A stretch of DNA of 64,000 nt, taken from NCBI RefSeq assembly GCF_042653545.1, contig NZ_JBHSIS010000006.1:496001-560000 (forward strand). Reading direction: 5' to 3'. Position 1 is the first letter of the stretch. Each line of letters opens with the position of its first letter. Both the position numbers and the translations under genes were made by a program. Source of the DNA: Actinophytocola glycyrrhizae (GTDB lineage: Bacteria > Actinomycetota > Actinomycetes > Mycobacteriales > Pseudonocardiaceae). The notes under the pieces were generated by a model. That model saw only the letters and a program-made list of their open reading frames with translations. It ran no database searches and was not told where the DNA came from. This document shows positions 23,787-32,677 of the stretch, in pieces.

Positions 23787-24893
23787 TCAGGCGGCCCGCG
23801 CTTCGCCTTGGCAGGGGCGGGTTTTCGGGGGCCGGTCCGCCAGTTCTGTGAGGGTTTCCCGTGCCGCCATGGTCAGTGGGCCCCTGGGTCTCGGGTGGAA
23901 GTCGCCGCGTTCCAGGGACTGGGCCAGTTGGGGTTCGGGGCGCATCGTGGTCAGGACCGGGATGCCGACCGCCGCGGCTATTTCCGTCATCCTCAGGCCA
24001 CCCGGCGACGGGCCGCGGATTATCAGCTGTGGCCGGGTTCCTCGTGCCCGCAGTTCGTCTGCCAGTTGTCTGGCGGTGATGCAGGCCCGCACCTCGGCCG
24101 GGGTGACGATCACTGCGAGGTCGCAGCGGTCCACCGCGGCCCAGGCCGCCGCATCGAGCCGGCGCGGGACGTCGCAGACCACCACCTCGCCGGTGCGCCT
24201 TCCTGCTTCGATCACCGCCGCCACCGCGTCCGGGGCGGGGCCCTCGCCCTTGCGGGCGCCGGACAGCAGGGTCAGGCGGGCGTTGCCTTTTCGTCTTGTG
24301 GGCAGCGCCATGTGCAGTGCCGACGCCGCCACCCGGCCCGCGCTCAGCTGCATGTCCGGCCAGCGGAGGCCTTCCTCGGTTTCCGCGCCCAGCACCAGGT
24401 CCAGGCCGCCGCCGTGTGGGTCGCAGTCGATCAGGAGAGTGTTGTCGCCCGCTCTCAACGCGGTCAGGCTCACCGACACCGCGAAGACCGACGCACCCGC
24501 TCCTCCCCTGGCGCCCAGTACCGCCAGCACCTTTCCCGCGTTGCCGGGCGGACCTTCCGCGGCGTCGGCCAGCGCGCTCACGAGCCAGGGTTCGGCGCCG
24601 GGGAGCGTGACCAGCCGCTCGGCCCCGACCTCCATCGCCTGTTTCCACAGTTCCTGGGGTTCCGGGTCGGGCACGACGACCACCACCGAGTCACGGCGTG
24701 GGAACGCTTCCCGTGCGCACTCGGCGACGCCGGTCGCGTCGAGCAGGACCAGCGGGGCCGTCGACCAGCGCAGCCTCGCGGCCGCCGCGTCCGGGACGCG
24801 TTCCAGGTCGCAACCTGCCGCGGCGGCCAGCTTCAGCAGGTCGTCGAGCAGGTCCTCGTCCGCCACGAACGCCATCGGCCGACTCGTGCTCAC
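23787..24893 (-). CDS. ssd: CpaE-like / septum-site protein of the Tad locus
   Basis: 368 residues. A MinD/ParA-type ATPase fold linked to Flp pilus localisation (the helicase/secretion-neighbourhood CpaE family; M. tuberculosis Rv3660c). An N-terminal receiver-like part is followed by VLAVLGARGGAGASVFAVSVSL, the P-loop position. The usual KGGxGKT is GARGGAGAS: both lysines are missing, as also recalled for this family. The later motifs LIDCDPHGGGLDL and VVCDVPRRLD correspond to switch I and II. Classical ParA-type ATP turnover therefore seems unlikely. The gene heads the minus-strand Tad cluster. Confidence 0.88.
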   Translation of the reverse strand: MSTSRPMAFVADEDLLDDLLKLAAAAGCDLERVPDAAAARLRWSTAPLVLLDATGVAECAREAFPRRDSVVVVVPDPEPQELWKQAMEVGAERLVTLPGAEPWLVSALADAAEGPPGNAGKVLAVLGARGGAGASVFAVSVSLTALRAGDNTLLIDCDPHGGGLDLVLGAETEEGLRWPDMQLSAGRVAASALHMALPTRRKGNARLTLLSGARKGEGPAPDAVAAVIEAGRRTGEVVVCDVPRRLDAAAWAAVDRCDLAVIVTPAEVRACITARQLADELRARGTRPQLIIRGPSPGGLRMTEIAAAVGIPVLTTMRPEPQLAQSLERGDFHPRPRGPLTMAARETLTELADRPPKTRPCQGEARAA

Positions 24894-25347
24894 GGTGCCC
24901 CCTCGGGTCCTCGCCGGGCGGGTTTGCCCGGGTCTGGTTCCACGATCGGCGGGCGGCGGGGGCCGGACAACCCGGCAAGATCAACATGTGGACAACCGGA
25001 TGGGCTGTGGACAACTCCCGGTTCACGGGCCGTTCGAGGGCCTTCGTCGTCGGTGGGCCGGAGTAAGCTCTCGCGGTTTGGGCACGCGTGGGCGCAAGGG
25101 CCTGAACACCAAGGGAAACGCAGAGAAGGGACGACCCCCGCCAGGGGGGAGGGACGGGGGTCGTCAGAGGTTCAGCCCCGGGGGGTCGGACTGAACCAGT
25201 CCGGCATGAAGCCGGACGTCCCCACTGTATCCCGTTACGTCCTGCTCGTGGTTGCAACTTGCTCGAAGTGGGGCAACGAACGAGTTCCAACACGCACGAC
25301 CTGCGGCAACCGCCGGGAAGTGAGGTTGCCCTCCTATGCTCGGCCGC
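24894..25347. other. Spacer with two TTGTCCACA boxes (copy E) and two hairpins
   Basis: TGTGGACAA, the complement of TTGTCCACA, occurs at 24987-24995 and 25006-25014. GACGACCCCCG (25130-25140) pairs with CGGGGGTCGTC (25155-25165), and GGTTCAG/CTGAACC forms a second hairpin at 25169-25197. No gene is visible. The boxes may belong to the dispersed element seen elsewhere. Confidence 0.55.
25130..25165. terminator. Strong stem-loop in ssd upstream spacer
   Basis: An 11-base perfect stem GACGACCCCCG/CGGGGGTCGTC with a 14-base loop. It is oriented symmetrically between divergent genes, so which transcript it ends is unclear. Confidence 0.5.
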
Positions 25348-26142
25348 GTGACCGAGCTGCGCGCCGCCGCGTTCTTCGACCTGGACAAGACAGTCATCGC
25401 CAAATCCAGCACGCTTGCCTTCAGCAGGCCCTTCTTCCGCAACGGTCTCATCAACCGGCGCGCGGTTCTCAAGGGCGCCTACGCGCAGTTCGTGTTCGCG
25501 GTCTCCGGTGCCGACGCCGACCAGGTGGAGCGCATCCGCGCGCACCTCACCGCGCTGTGCACGGGCTGGGACGTCCAGCAGGTCCGCGCGATCGTCGAGG
25601 AGACGCTGCACGACATCGTCGACCCGCTGGTCTACGCCGAGGCGACGGAACTCGTGGTGGAACACAAGGAAGAAGGCCGTGACATCGTTGTCGTGTCGGC
25701 ATCCGGCGCGGAGATCGTCACCCCCATCTCCGAGATGATCGGCGCGACGCACAGCATCGGCACCCGGATGGTCGAGGCGCACGGGAAGTACACCGGCGAG
25801 ATCGGCTTCTACTGCTACGGCCACAACAAGGCGACCGCCATGAAGCAGCTGGCCGCCGAGCACGGCTACGACCTCGCCGCGAGCCACGCCTACTCGGACT
25901 CGATCACCGACCTGCCGATGCTGGAGGCCGTCGGCCACCCGACCGTGGTCAACCCGGACCGGGGGCTGCGCACGCTGGCGCTCGAACGGGGCTGGCCGGT
26001 CCTCGAGTTCACCAAACCGGTGTCGCTGCGGTCGCGCTTCCAGCCATCGGGCACGGCGGTCACGGTCACCGCGATCGGCCTCGGCGCGATCGCCACCGCG
26101 GGTGCCACGTGGTACGGCATCCACCGCAGGAGGAAGCGTTGA
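25348..26142 (+). CDS. HAD-IB phosphatase with C-terminal membrane anchor (Rv3661-like)
   Basis: 264 residues from a GTG at 25348: the -10 TATGCT lies seven bases upstream and no Shine-Dalgarno is seen, so the start is leaderless. It is a SerB-type haloacid dehalogenase: FDLDKTVIAKSS (catalytic DxDKT), VVVSASGAE (motif II serine), and the acidic motif YSDSITDLPML. A hydrophobic helix near the C-terminus (AVTVTAIGLGAIATAGATWYG) is followed by a basic tail, suggesting membrane anchoring, unlike soluble SerB. It matches the position of M. tuberculosis Rv3661 beside the tad/ssd genes. The substrate cannot be told. The likely Ms1 RNA is read just downstream. Confidence 0.9.
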   Translation: MTELRAAAFFDLDKTVIAKSSTLAFSRPFFRNGLINRRAVLKGAYAQFVFAVSGADADQVERIRAHLTALCTGWDVQQVRAIVEETLHDIVDPLVYAEATELVVEHKEEGRDIVVVSASGAEIVTPISEMIGATHSIGTRMVEAHGKYTGEIGFYCYGHNKATAMKQLAAEHGYDLAASHAYSDSITDLPMLEAVGHPTVVNPDRGLRTLALERGWPVLEFTKPVSLRSRFQPSGTAVTVTAIGLGAIATAGATWYGIHRRRKR

Positions 26143-26283
26143 CACAGTCGACGATGGCACCGGCCGCTGGTCGGCCACGCAGAATACGCTCACGATGCGT
26201 GGCCGTCGACCGCCCGCGGAGTCTTGAACGGTGCACCCGATTGTGGACTTGAAGTGACCTTGACCACTGGGTACAAAGGAGGT

Positions 26284-26537
26284 GCGGACATCCGGTCGGC
26301 CAGGGAGCAGGCGGAAGAGAAGCCTGGTCCACCCCGGCGGATCTCCGTGCACGAGCACCGGGCACCCACGCGCAGCGAGCCGCGGGAGGCATGTCGTCAA
26401 GGGACTGCGTACCGGGACGCCGGACGCCGAGGCCAGGTAGGTACGACACTGTTGCACGCTTGGTAACCCGAGATGCTCGTGCGGTCGATTTGGGCGATCC
26501 CCGTCCGCCATCACGGCGGACCGGGATCGCTCTTTTT
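26284..26537 (+). ncRNA. Probable Ms1-type (6S-like) RNA
   Basis: Between the Rv3661-like gene and nagZ there is no gene, but a promoter (TTGAAG, 17 bases, TACAAA at 26272-26277) and a strong terminator delimit a transcript of about 250 nt. The terminator is GCGATCCCCGTCCGCC paired with GGCGGACCGGGATCGC, followed by TTTTT (26494-26535). In mycobacteria the abundant RNA polymerase-binding Ms1/MTS2823 RNA (about 250-300 nt) lies in exactly this place, downstream of the Rv3661 homologue. Streptomyces scr3559 is in the equivalent place. Folding was not computed, so the assignment rests on position, length and the terminator. Confidence 0.55.
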
Positions 26538-26559
26538 CTGGCATGACACGTACCGCGCT

Positions 26560-26582
26560 TTGTCGGTGCGGCGGGCTAGGTT
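26560..26582 (+). promoter_or_regulatory. Damage-type promoter (TTGTCGGTG-N8-TAGGTT) before nagZ
   Basis: TTGTCGGTG (26560-26568), eight bases, TAGGTT (26577-26582) matches the RecA-independent PafBC consensus TTGTCRGTG-N8-TANNNT. Predicted start of transcription is near 26589, leaving a leader of about 107 bases to the nagZ GTG at 26695. Confidence 0.6.
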
Positions 26583-26694
26583 AGGCCGAACACCTGCTTG
26601 CCCACGGGATCGTCTCGTGGGTAACTTACCGATGCTGCCAGCTATCGGTTAAGAGGTTACGGATTGTCCCGCCCTGCCGGCCAAGGAGGCCGCT

Positions 26695-28518
26695 GTGTCT
26701 CTGTCCAGAACGTCCGCCCGTCGCAGTCTGTCCGTCGCGGTCGCGGCGGTCGCGACCACCGCCATGGTTAGCGGTGCGCACCCGGCCACCGCCGTGGCCG
26801 GCACCGCCACCCCCCAGGTGAGCAGCGAAGCGGCGGCCCAGGCGCTTGCCCGCGCCCAGATGCGCGGCATGTCGCTGGAGCAGAAGATCGCCCAGCTGTT
26901 CGTGGTCTCGGTGTGGGGCAAGAGCGCCGACGAGGTCCACCCCACCAACCAGGCGAACTACGGCGTCGACACTCCCGCCCAGGTGGTCGAGAAGTTCGGC
27001 GTCGGCGGTGTCATCTACTTCAACAACAGCGGCACCGACAACGTGGACAACCCCGCGCAGATGGCGGCGTTCTCCAACGGCCTGCAGCGTGCCGCCGTCC
27101 GCCACAACACGCGGATCCCGCTGATCGTGGCCATCGACCAGGAGGGCGGCAACGTCACCCGCCTGGAGACGCCCGCAACGGAGTTCCCCGCCAGCATGGC
27201 CGTCGGCGCTGGCCGCAGTGCCGCCGACGCCGAGACGGTCGCCACGCTCAACGGCCGTGAACTGCGGGCCATGGGGATCAACCAGAACTTCGCGCCGGTC
27301 GCGGACGTCAACTCCAACCCGGACAACCCGGTGATCGGCGCCCGGTCGTTCTCGTCACGGCCGGACCTGACGAGCCAGATGGTGACCGCCGAGGTCAAGG
27401 GCTACCAGGAGGGCGGCCGGGCGAACCAGACCGTGTCCTCCTCGGCCAAGCACTTCCCCGGGCACGGCGACGCCTCGACCGACAGCCACACCGGTCTGCC
27501 GAACATCGACCGCACCGAGGCCGAGTGGCGGGCCATCGACATGCCGCCGTTCCGGGCCGCGATCAAGGCCGGCGTCGACTCGATCATGACCGCGCACATC
27601 CAGGTGCCGAGCCTCGACCCGTCCGGCGTCCCGGCCACGCTGTCGAAGCCGATCCTCACCGGCCTGCTGCGCGGCGAACTGAAGTACAAGGGCGTGATCG
27701 TCACCGATGCCCTCGGCATGGGCGGCGCGAACGTGTTCCCGCCGGAGGAGATCCCGGTCATGGCCATCGAGGCCGGTGTCGACCAGCTCCTCATGCCGCC
27801 GAACCTGCCGCTGGCACTCGACTCGGTGCAGGCGGCCGTGGAGAGCGGGCGGCTGAGCGAGCGGCGCATCGACCAGAGCGTGCTGCGGGTCCTGCTGCTC
27901 AAGCTCAAGCGCGGCATCATCACCTCGCCGTTCGTGGACGAGGGCAAGGTGGCCGGCATCGTCGGCACGCCGGAGCACATCGACACGGTCCAGCAGATCA
28001 GCGACCGCACCACCACGGTGGTCCGCAACGACGCGAACCTGCTGCCGCTGGCCGGGGATCCCGGCAAGGTGCTGGTGACCGGTGTCGGCGACAGCCGCAG
28101 CCCGCAGTGGCTCGCCGACAGCCTCAACCGGCGCGGCGCCACGGCGACGGCGATGCCGACCGGCACCAACCCCAACGCGACGACCATCGCGAACGCGGTG
28201 GCGGCGGCCGGCACGTCCGACCTGGTCGTCGTGCTGACCAACAACCTCAAGGACCGGACCGCGCAGCGGAACCTGGTGAACGCGCTCCTCGCGACCGGAA
28301 GGCCGGTCATCGCGGTCGCCTCCCAGATCCCGTACGACGCGGGCTACGTCGACGCGCCGACCTGGGTCGCGACCTACGGCTGGCGCGCGCACGCGATGGA
28401 GTCCCTCACGAAGGTCCTGACCGGCGAGGTCTCGCCGCAGGGCAAGCTGCCGGTGGACATCCCGGTCGGCGGCACCTCTGACGTCCTCTACCCCTTCGAC
28501 CACGGGCTGACCTGGTGA
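26695..28518 (+). CDS. nagZ: Secreted beta-N-acetylglucosaminidase (GH3, NagZ type)
   Basis: 607 residues, GTG start with AAGGAGG a few bases upstream. A signal peptide (SVAVAAVATTAMVSG) is followed by a glycoside hydrolase family 3 domain. KHFPGHGDASTDSHTG contains the catalytic D-x-H dyad typical of NagZ-type enzymes, and IVTDALGMGG holds the nucleophile aspartate. A second alpha/beta domain with a repeated P-loop-like GTGVGDS region and the C-terminal segment fit the two-domain secreted NagZ of Gram-positives, which removes GlcNAc from muropeptides. It heads a recycling cluster with namZ and the AmiE-like gene. Confidence 0.93.
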   Translation: MSLSRTSARRSLSVAVAAVATTAMVSGAHPATAVAGTATPQVSSEAAAQALARAQMRGMSLEQKIAQLFVVSVWGKSADEVHPTNQANYGVDTPAQVVEKFGVGGVIYFNNSGTDNVDNPAQMAAFSNGLQRAAVRHNTRIPLIVAIDQEGGNVTRLETPATEFPASMAVGAGRSAADAETVATLNGRELRAMGINQNFAPVADVNSNPDNPVIGARSFSSRPDLTSQMVTAEVKGYQEGGRANQTVSSSAKHFPGHGDASTDSHTGLPNIDRTEAEWRAIDMPPFRAAIKAGVDSIMTAHIQVPSLDPSGVPATLSKPILTGLLRGELKYKGVIVTDALGMGGANVFPPEEIPVMAIEAGVDQLLMPPNLPLALDSVQAAVESGRLSERRIDQSVLRVLLLKLKRGIITSPFVDEGKVAGIVGTPEHIDTVQQISDRTTTVVRNDANLLPLAGDPGKVLVTGVGDSRSPQWLADSLNRRGATATAMPTGTNPNATTIANAVAAAGTSDLVVVLTNNLKDRTAQRNLVNALLATGRPVIAVASQIPYDAGYVDAPTWVATYGWRAHAMESLTKVLTGEVSPQGKLPVDIPVGGTSDVLYPFDHGLTW

Positions 28519-29795
28519 GCGACAAAGGCAGGCGCGGCATGGACCGCCGAAACTTCCTGATGGCATCCGCGATGGCGGCCCCTCTGATGGGCGCGGGCGC
28601 GGCGACGGCGAGCGCCGACGAGGAGCGTTCGCACCGCGGCACGACGACCGGTGCGGAGTCGCTGGCCGCCGACGGCTGGCGCAGGTTCCGCGGCCGCAAG
28701 GTCGGCATCCTGACCAACCCGACCGGCGTCCTGCGCGACAACACGCACATCGTCGACTCGATGGCGGCCGCGAACATGCCGCCGACCGCGGTGTTCGGGC
28801 CGGAGCACGGTTTCCGCGGCACCGCGCAGGCCGGTGGTTCGGAGGGCGACTACCTCGACCCGCGCACCCAGATCCCCGTCTACGACACCTACACGCTGAC
28901 CGCGGAGCGGATCGCGGCACAGTTCACCAAGGCGGGCATCGACCTCCTGGTGTTCGACATCGCGGACATCGGCGCGCGCTTCTACACCTACATCTGGTCG
29001 ATGTACAACGCGATGCACGCGGCCGTGCTGACCGGCATCGACTTCATGGTGCTCGACCGGCCGAACCCGATCGGCGGCACTGCGTACGGCCCCATTCTGG
29101 ACCCGGCGTTCTCCTCCGGGGTCGGCCGCAAGCCGATCGTCCAGCAGCACGGCATGACCGCGGGTGAGCTGGCCAGGTTCTTCGACGCCCAGTTCCTGCC
29201 CGCGGACGCGGGCGGGCGGCTGCGGAGCCTCGAGGTCGTGAAGCTGCGGGGCTGGCGGCGGGACGACCTGTTCTCCGACACCGGCCTGGAGTGGGTCTTA
29301 CCGAGCCCGAACGTGCCGACGCCGCAGACCGCGCTCGCCTACCCGGGCACCTGCCTGTTCGAGGGCACGGTGTACTCCGAGGGCCGGGGCACGACACGGC
29401 CGTTCGAGATCATCGGCGCACCGGGTGTCGACTGGCGCTGGGCGGAGGCGCTCAACCAGGCGCGGCTGCCGGGGGTGCGGTTCCGCGAGCACTACTTCGT
29501 GCCGACGTTCTCGAAGTGGGCCGGCAAGACCTGCGGCGGTGTGCAGGTCCACATCACCGACGAACGGCGCTTCCAGGCGATCAGGACCGCGATCACCATG
29601 CTGGTCACGGCCAAGCAGGTGCACCCGGAGGTCTTCGGCTGGCGGCCGGACAACTTCATCGACAAGCTCTCCGGCTCGGCCCGGCTGCGCACGATGATCG
29701 ACGCGGGAGCGACGGTCAACGAGGTGACCGGCGCGTGGCGCGACGAACTGGCCGCGTTCACGAGGCTGCGGGAGAAGTACCTGCTCTACCGGTGA
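28515..29795 (+). CDS. namZ: Exo-beta-N-acetylmuramidase (DUF1343 / NamZ type)
   Basis: 426 residues; its GTG overlaps the nagZ stop (GTGA). The N-terminus (MDRRNFLMASAMAAPLMG) looks like a Tat or Sec signal, so export is likely. The body is DUF1343, now known as family GH171: KVGILTNPTGVLRDN, FGPEHGFRGTAQAG, FDIADIGARFYTYIWSM and VLDRPNPIGG are family signatures. Members release N-acetylmuramic acid from the non-reducing end of peptidoglycan chains. Following NagZ in B. subtilis too (YbbC after YbbD), it acts on NagZ products. Confidence 0.93.
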   Translation: MSDKGRRGMDRRNFLMASAMAAPLMGAGAATASADEERSHRGTTTGAESLAADGWRRFRGRKVGILTNPTGVLRDNTHIVDSMAAANMPPTAVFGPEHGFRGTAQAGGSEGDYLDPRTQIPVYDTYTLTAERIAAQFTKAGIDLLVFDIADIGARFYTYIWSMYNAMHAAVLTGIDFMVLDRPNPIGGTAYGPILDPAFSSGVGRKPIVQQHGMTAGELARFFDAQFLPADAGGRLRSLEVVKLRGWRRDDLFSDTGLEWVLPSPNVPTPQTALAYPGTCLFEGTVYSEGRGTTRPFEIIGAPGVDWRWAEALNQARLPGVRFREHYFVPTFSKWAGKTCGGVQVHITDERRFQAIRTAITMLVTAKQVHPEVFGWRPDNFIDKLSGSARLRTMIDAGATVNEVTGAWRDELAAFTRLREKYLLYR

Positions 29796-29814
29796 CGATC
29801 GATAAGAGGTGGCC

Positions 29815-31563
29815 ATGTCCGGAGTCCTTCGCGTCACCGTCCTCGCGCTGGCCGTCGCTGTGACGGCCGGCTCGGGCGTGAGTGCCGCCGAGTCGCGGGG
29901 CGGGGTCACCGGCCGCTTCGACGTGCCCTTACCCGGGTACGCGTCACCACACACGGTCCTGCGGGACGGGCCACCGGCCTCGGTCGGCCTCGATCCCGCG
30001 CCCATCGACGCGGCGCTGGGCCGCATCGACGAGTGGACCAGGAAGAACTACGACCCGAGGCTGACCGTGCCGCTGTACTCCGGCGCGGTCAGCCTCGTCG
30101 CGCACGACGGGGTCGTGGTCGGCCGCGACACCGCCGGGTACGCGGTCCGGTACGCCGACGGGGCGGGCACCGAGCTGCCCGAGGACCAGCGGGTCCCGAT
30201 GCGGCAGGACACGATCTTCGACATGGCTTCGGTGTCGAAGCTGTTCACGTCGATCGCCGTGATGCAGCTGGTCGAGGCGGGCGAGGTCGACCCGGACGAG
30301 CCGGTGGCGACCTACCTGCCCGAGTTCGGCGTGAACGGCAAGGAGTCGATCACCGTCGCGCAGCTGCTCACGCACACCTCGGGCCTGGTGTCGTGGCTGC
30401 CGCTGTGGTCGGCGCACCCGGACATCCCGTCGCGGATCAAGGCCGTGATGGACGTCTCGCCGCGCACGACCCCGGGCACGAACTACGAGTACTCGGACCT
30501 GAACCTGATCACGCTCGGCGTGCTGGTCGAGCGGCTGACCGGCAAGAAGCTGGACGAGGTGGTGGCCGAACGGATCACCGGTCCGCTGGGCATGGCCGAC
30601 ACCGGCTACAACCCGCCCGCGTCGAAGCTGGACCGGATCGCGGCGACGGAGTACCAGACGACACCGCCCCGCGGCATGGTCCGCGGCTCGGTGCACGACG
30701 AGAACGCCTGGTCGCTCGGCGGGGTCGCCGGGCACGCCGGTGTCTTCTCGACCGCCGGTGACATGGCGGTTCTCGCGCAGACGATCCTCAACGGCGGCAG
30801 CTACCGCGGCCAGCGCATCATGCGGCCGGAGACGGTCACGGCGATGCTCACCGACCACAACGAGGACTTCCCCGGCCACGACCACGGCTACGGGTTCGAG
30901 CTGAACCAGATGTGGTACATGGGCGCGCTGGCGGGCCCGCGCACGGCGGGGCACACCGGGTACACGGGCACGGACGTGGTCATCGACCCCGCGTCGCGGT
31001 CGTTCGCGATCCTGCTCACCAACCGGGTGCACCCGAGCCGTAGCTGGGGGTCGATCAACATCGCCCGCGAGGCGCTGAGCGGCGGGCTTGCCAGAGCGCT
31101 CGCGGTGAAGCCTCGGCACGGCAGGGACGCGTGGTATGCGGGCCTTGGGGACGCATCCTCTGCGTCACTGACGACAATTACGCTGCACCCTCGGCGACCC
31201 GTTCGGGTGAACTTCGACGCCTTTGTGGACACGGAGAGCACGGATCGGCTGGTATTCGAGGTAACCACCGATGGGGCGACCTGGACGGCGGTGCCGTTGT
31301 CCGTCCAGGGCCGCGGCGCACCGGACGGAACGGTCGATTCGCTCGCCGGAAACGGCCACCGCGCATGGTGGCGAGTCGAAGCCCGGTTGCCGTACGCAGC
31401 GGAGATCACGCTGCGCTGGCGATTCGCTACCGACGCCCGTTACACCGGGCGCGGCGTGCACCTTGACCACATCACGGTCACGGAACGTGGTCGAACGCTC
31501 CTCAACGGTGAGAAAGAACCCCACAAGCTCGGGCCGGAAGGCTGGCAGCTTAGATCACGATGA
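29815..31563 (+). CDS. Secreted serine beta-lactamase-fold hydrolase (AmiE/YbbE-like)
   Basis: 582 residues from the ATG at 29815 (AGAGG six bases upstream). A signal peptide is followed by a class C beta-lactamase/PBP4*-type domain with MASVSKLFTS (SxxK), YEYSDLN (Y-x-N-type, here YSD), and HTGYTGT (HTG triad). A C-terminal beta-rich domain of about 120 residues completes it. In B. subtilis the equivalent gene of the recycling cluster is amiE (YbbE), a MurNAc-L-Ala amidase of the same fold, and I infer the same role. True beta-lactamase activity is possible but not suggested by the context. Confidence 0.85.
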   Translation: MSGVLRVTVLALAVAVTAGSGVSAAESRGGVTGRFDVPLPGYASPHTVLRDGPPASVGLDPAPIDAALGRIDEWTRKNYDPRLTVPLYSGAVSLVAHDGVVVGRDTAGYAVRYADGAGTELPEDQRVPMRQDTIFDMASVSKLFTSIAVMQLVEAGEVDPDEPVATYLPEFGVNGKESITVAQLLTHTSGLVSWLPLWSAHPDIPSRIKAVMDVSPRTTPGTNYEYSDLNLITLGVLVERLTGKKLDEVVAERITGPLGMADTGYNPPASKLDRIAATEYQTTPPRGMVRGSVHDENAWSLGGVAGHAGVFSTAGDMAVLAQTILNGGSYRGQRIMRPETVTAMLTDHNEDFPGHDHGYGFELNQMWYMGALAGPRTAGHTGYTGTDVVIDPASRSFAILLTNRVHPSRSWGSINIAREALSGGLARALAVKPRHGRDAWYAGLGDASSASLTTITLHPRRPVRVNFDAFVDTESTDRLVFEVTTDGATWTAVPLSVQGRGAPDGTVDSLAGNGHRAWWRVEARLPYAAEITLRWRFATDARYTGRGVHLDHITVTERGRTLLNGEKEPHKLGPEGWQLRSR

Positions 31564-31590
31564 GAAAGAAAACTGGTTGAAGCGCTAACA

Positions 31591-31639
31591 AGGTGCGGTC
31601 GGACGTCGACTGGGATGTTGCACGCACACAACCGCACCT
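31591..31639 (+). terminator. Weak stem-loop after the AmiE-like gene
   Basis: AGGTGCGGT (31591-31599) and ACCGCACCT (31631-31639) can pair over a 31-base loop. Too long a loop for a strong terminator, so the murR promoter may also be served from upstream. Confidence 0.35.
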
Positions 31640-31724
31640 GAAGTTTCGACTGGTTTTGGGTAGCGTTGTCTACAGACGACGGCTGCCGCCTTGTCATCCA
31701 CATGCCTGTTAGTAACTTTCCCAC

Positions 31725-32657
31725 GTGAGCGCGAGTGCCATGACCACACAACACACTGAGTCAAGTCCGCTGGTCCGAATCCGGTCGCTCCTGCCCGGTC
31801 TGGCCCGCGCCGAACAGCGGGTGGCGAAGGTCGTCCTCGACAGCCCCGGCACCGTCGCCCGGCGCAGCATCACCGAGGTCGCCGAGGCGGCCGGTACGAG
31901 CGAGACCACCGTCACCCGTTTCTGCAAGGCCATCGGCGTCGGCGGCTACCCGGAGCTGCGCATCGCGCTGGCCGCGGACACCGCACGTTCCGAGGCCCGC
32001 GTCGACCGGGACCTCGGGGGCGAGATCGCTCCCGACGACGACATGGCCACCGTGGTCGGCAAGGTCACCTTCGCCGACGCGCGTGCCGTCGAGGAGACGG
32101 CCGCCCAGCTCGACGCCGAGGTGCTGGAGAAGGTCGTCGCGGCACTGGCCTCGGCCGGCCGGGTCGACGTCTACGGCGTCGGCGCCAGCGCGTTCGTCGC
32201 CGCCGACCTGCAGCAGAAGCTGCACCGCATCGGGCGGATCAGCTTCGCGTGGAGCGACACCCACATCATGCTGACCTCCGCCGCCGTGCTCGGGCGCGGC
32301 GACGTGGCCGTCGGCATCTCGCACACGGGCGCGACGGCCGACACCGTCGAGGCCCTGCGCGAGGCGCGGCGCGCCGGTGCCACGACCGTCGCGCTGACCA
32401 ACTACCCCACCGCGCCGATCAGCGAGGTCTCCGACCTCGTGCTCACCACGGCGGCGCGGGAGACCACGTTCCGGTCCGGCGCCATGGCAAGCCGGATCGC
32501 GCAGCTGACGGTCATCGACTGCCTCTTCATCGGGGTCGCCCAGCGCCACCTGGACGACTCGATGAAGGCCCTCGACGACACCAGGGACGCGGTGGGCTCG
32601 CACCGGCTGGAGACCCGCCACGACGGTCGCCGCAAGGCGCGGGAGACCGGTAAATGA
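31725..32657 (+). CDS. murR: RpiR/MurR-family regulator
   Basis: 310 residues. GTG at 31725 follows TAACTT by six bases, with no Shine-Dalgarno, so it is read as leaderless; an ATG at 31740 is an alternative. The N-terminal HTH (SITEVAEAAGTSETTVTRFCKAIGVGGY) is the RpiR type. A SIS sugar-isomerase domain follows (VDVYGVGASAFVAADL and AVGISHTGATADTVEAL), which binds a phosphosugar. Next to murQ it probably senses MurNAc-6-phosphate and controls the recycling genes; its operator cannot be seen here. Confidence 0.9.
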   Translation: MSASAMTTQHTESSPLVRIRSLLPGLARAEQRVAKVVLDSPGTVARRSITEVAEAAGTSETTVTRFCKAIGVGGYPELRIALAADTARSEARVDRDLGGEIAPDDDMATVVGKVTFADARAVEETAAQLDAEVLEKVVAALASAGRVDVYGVGASAFVAADLQQKLHRIGRISFAWSDTHIMLTSAAVLGRGDVAVGISHTGATADTVEALREARRAGATTVALTNYPTAPISEVSDLVLTTAARETTFRSGAMASRIAQLTVIDCLFIGVAQRHLDDSMKALDDTRDAVGSHRLETRHDGRRKARETGK

Positions 32658-32677
32658 TCGGTGGGGGAGGCAGCAAC

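Noticed and set aside
23370..25682. A 770-codon plus frame across ssd, and other open frames in the ssd-tadA spacer
   Set aside because: It is antisense to ssd and the composition is unlike a protein; no motif, no ribosome site.
29815..31563. A chromosomal AmpC resistance gene
   Set aside because: The class C fold is clear, but the surrounding recycling genes indicate an AmiE-type peptidoglycan hydrolase.
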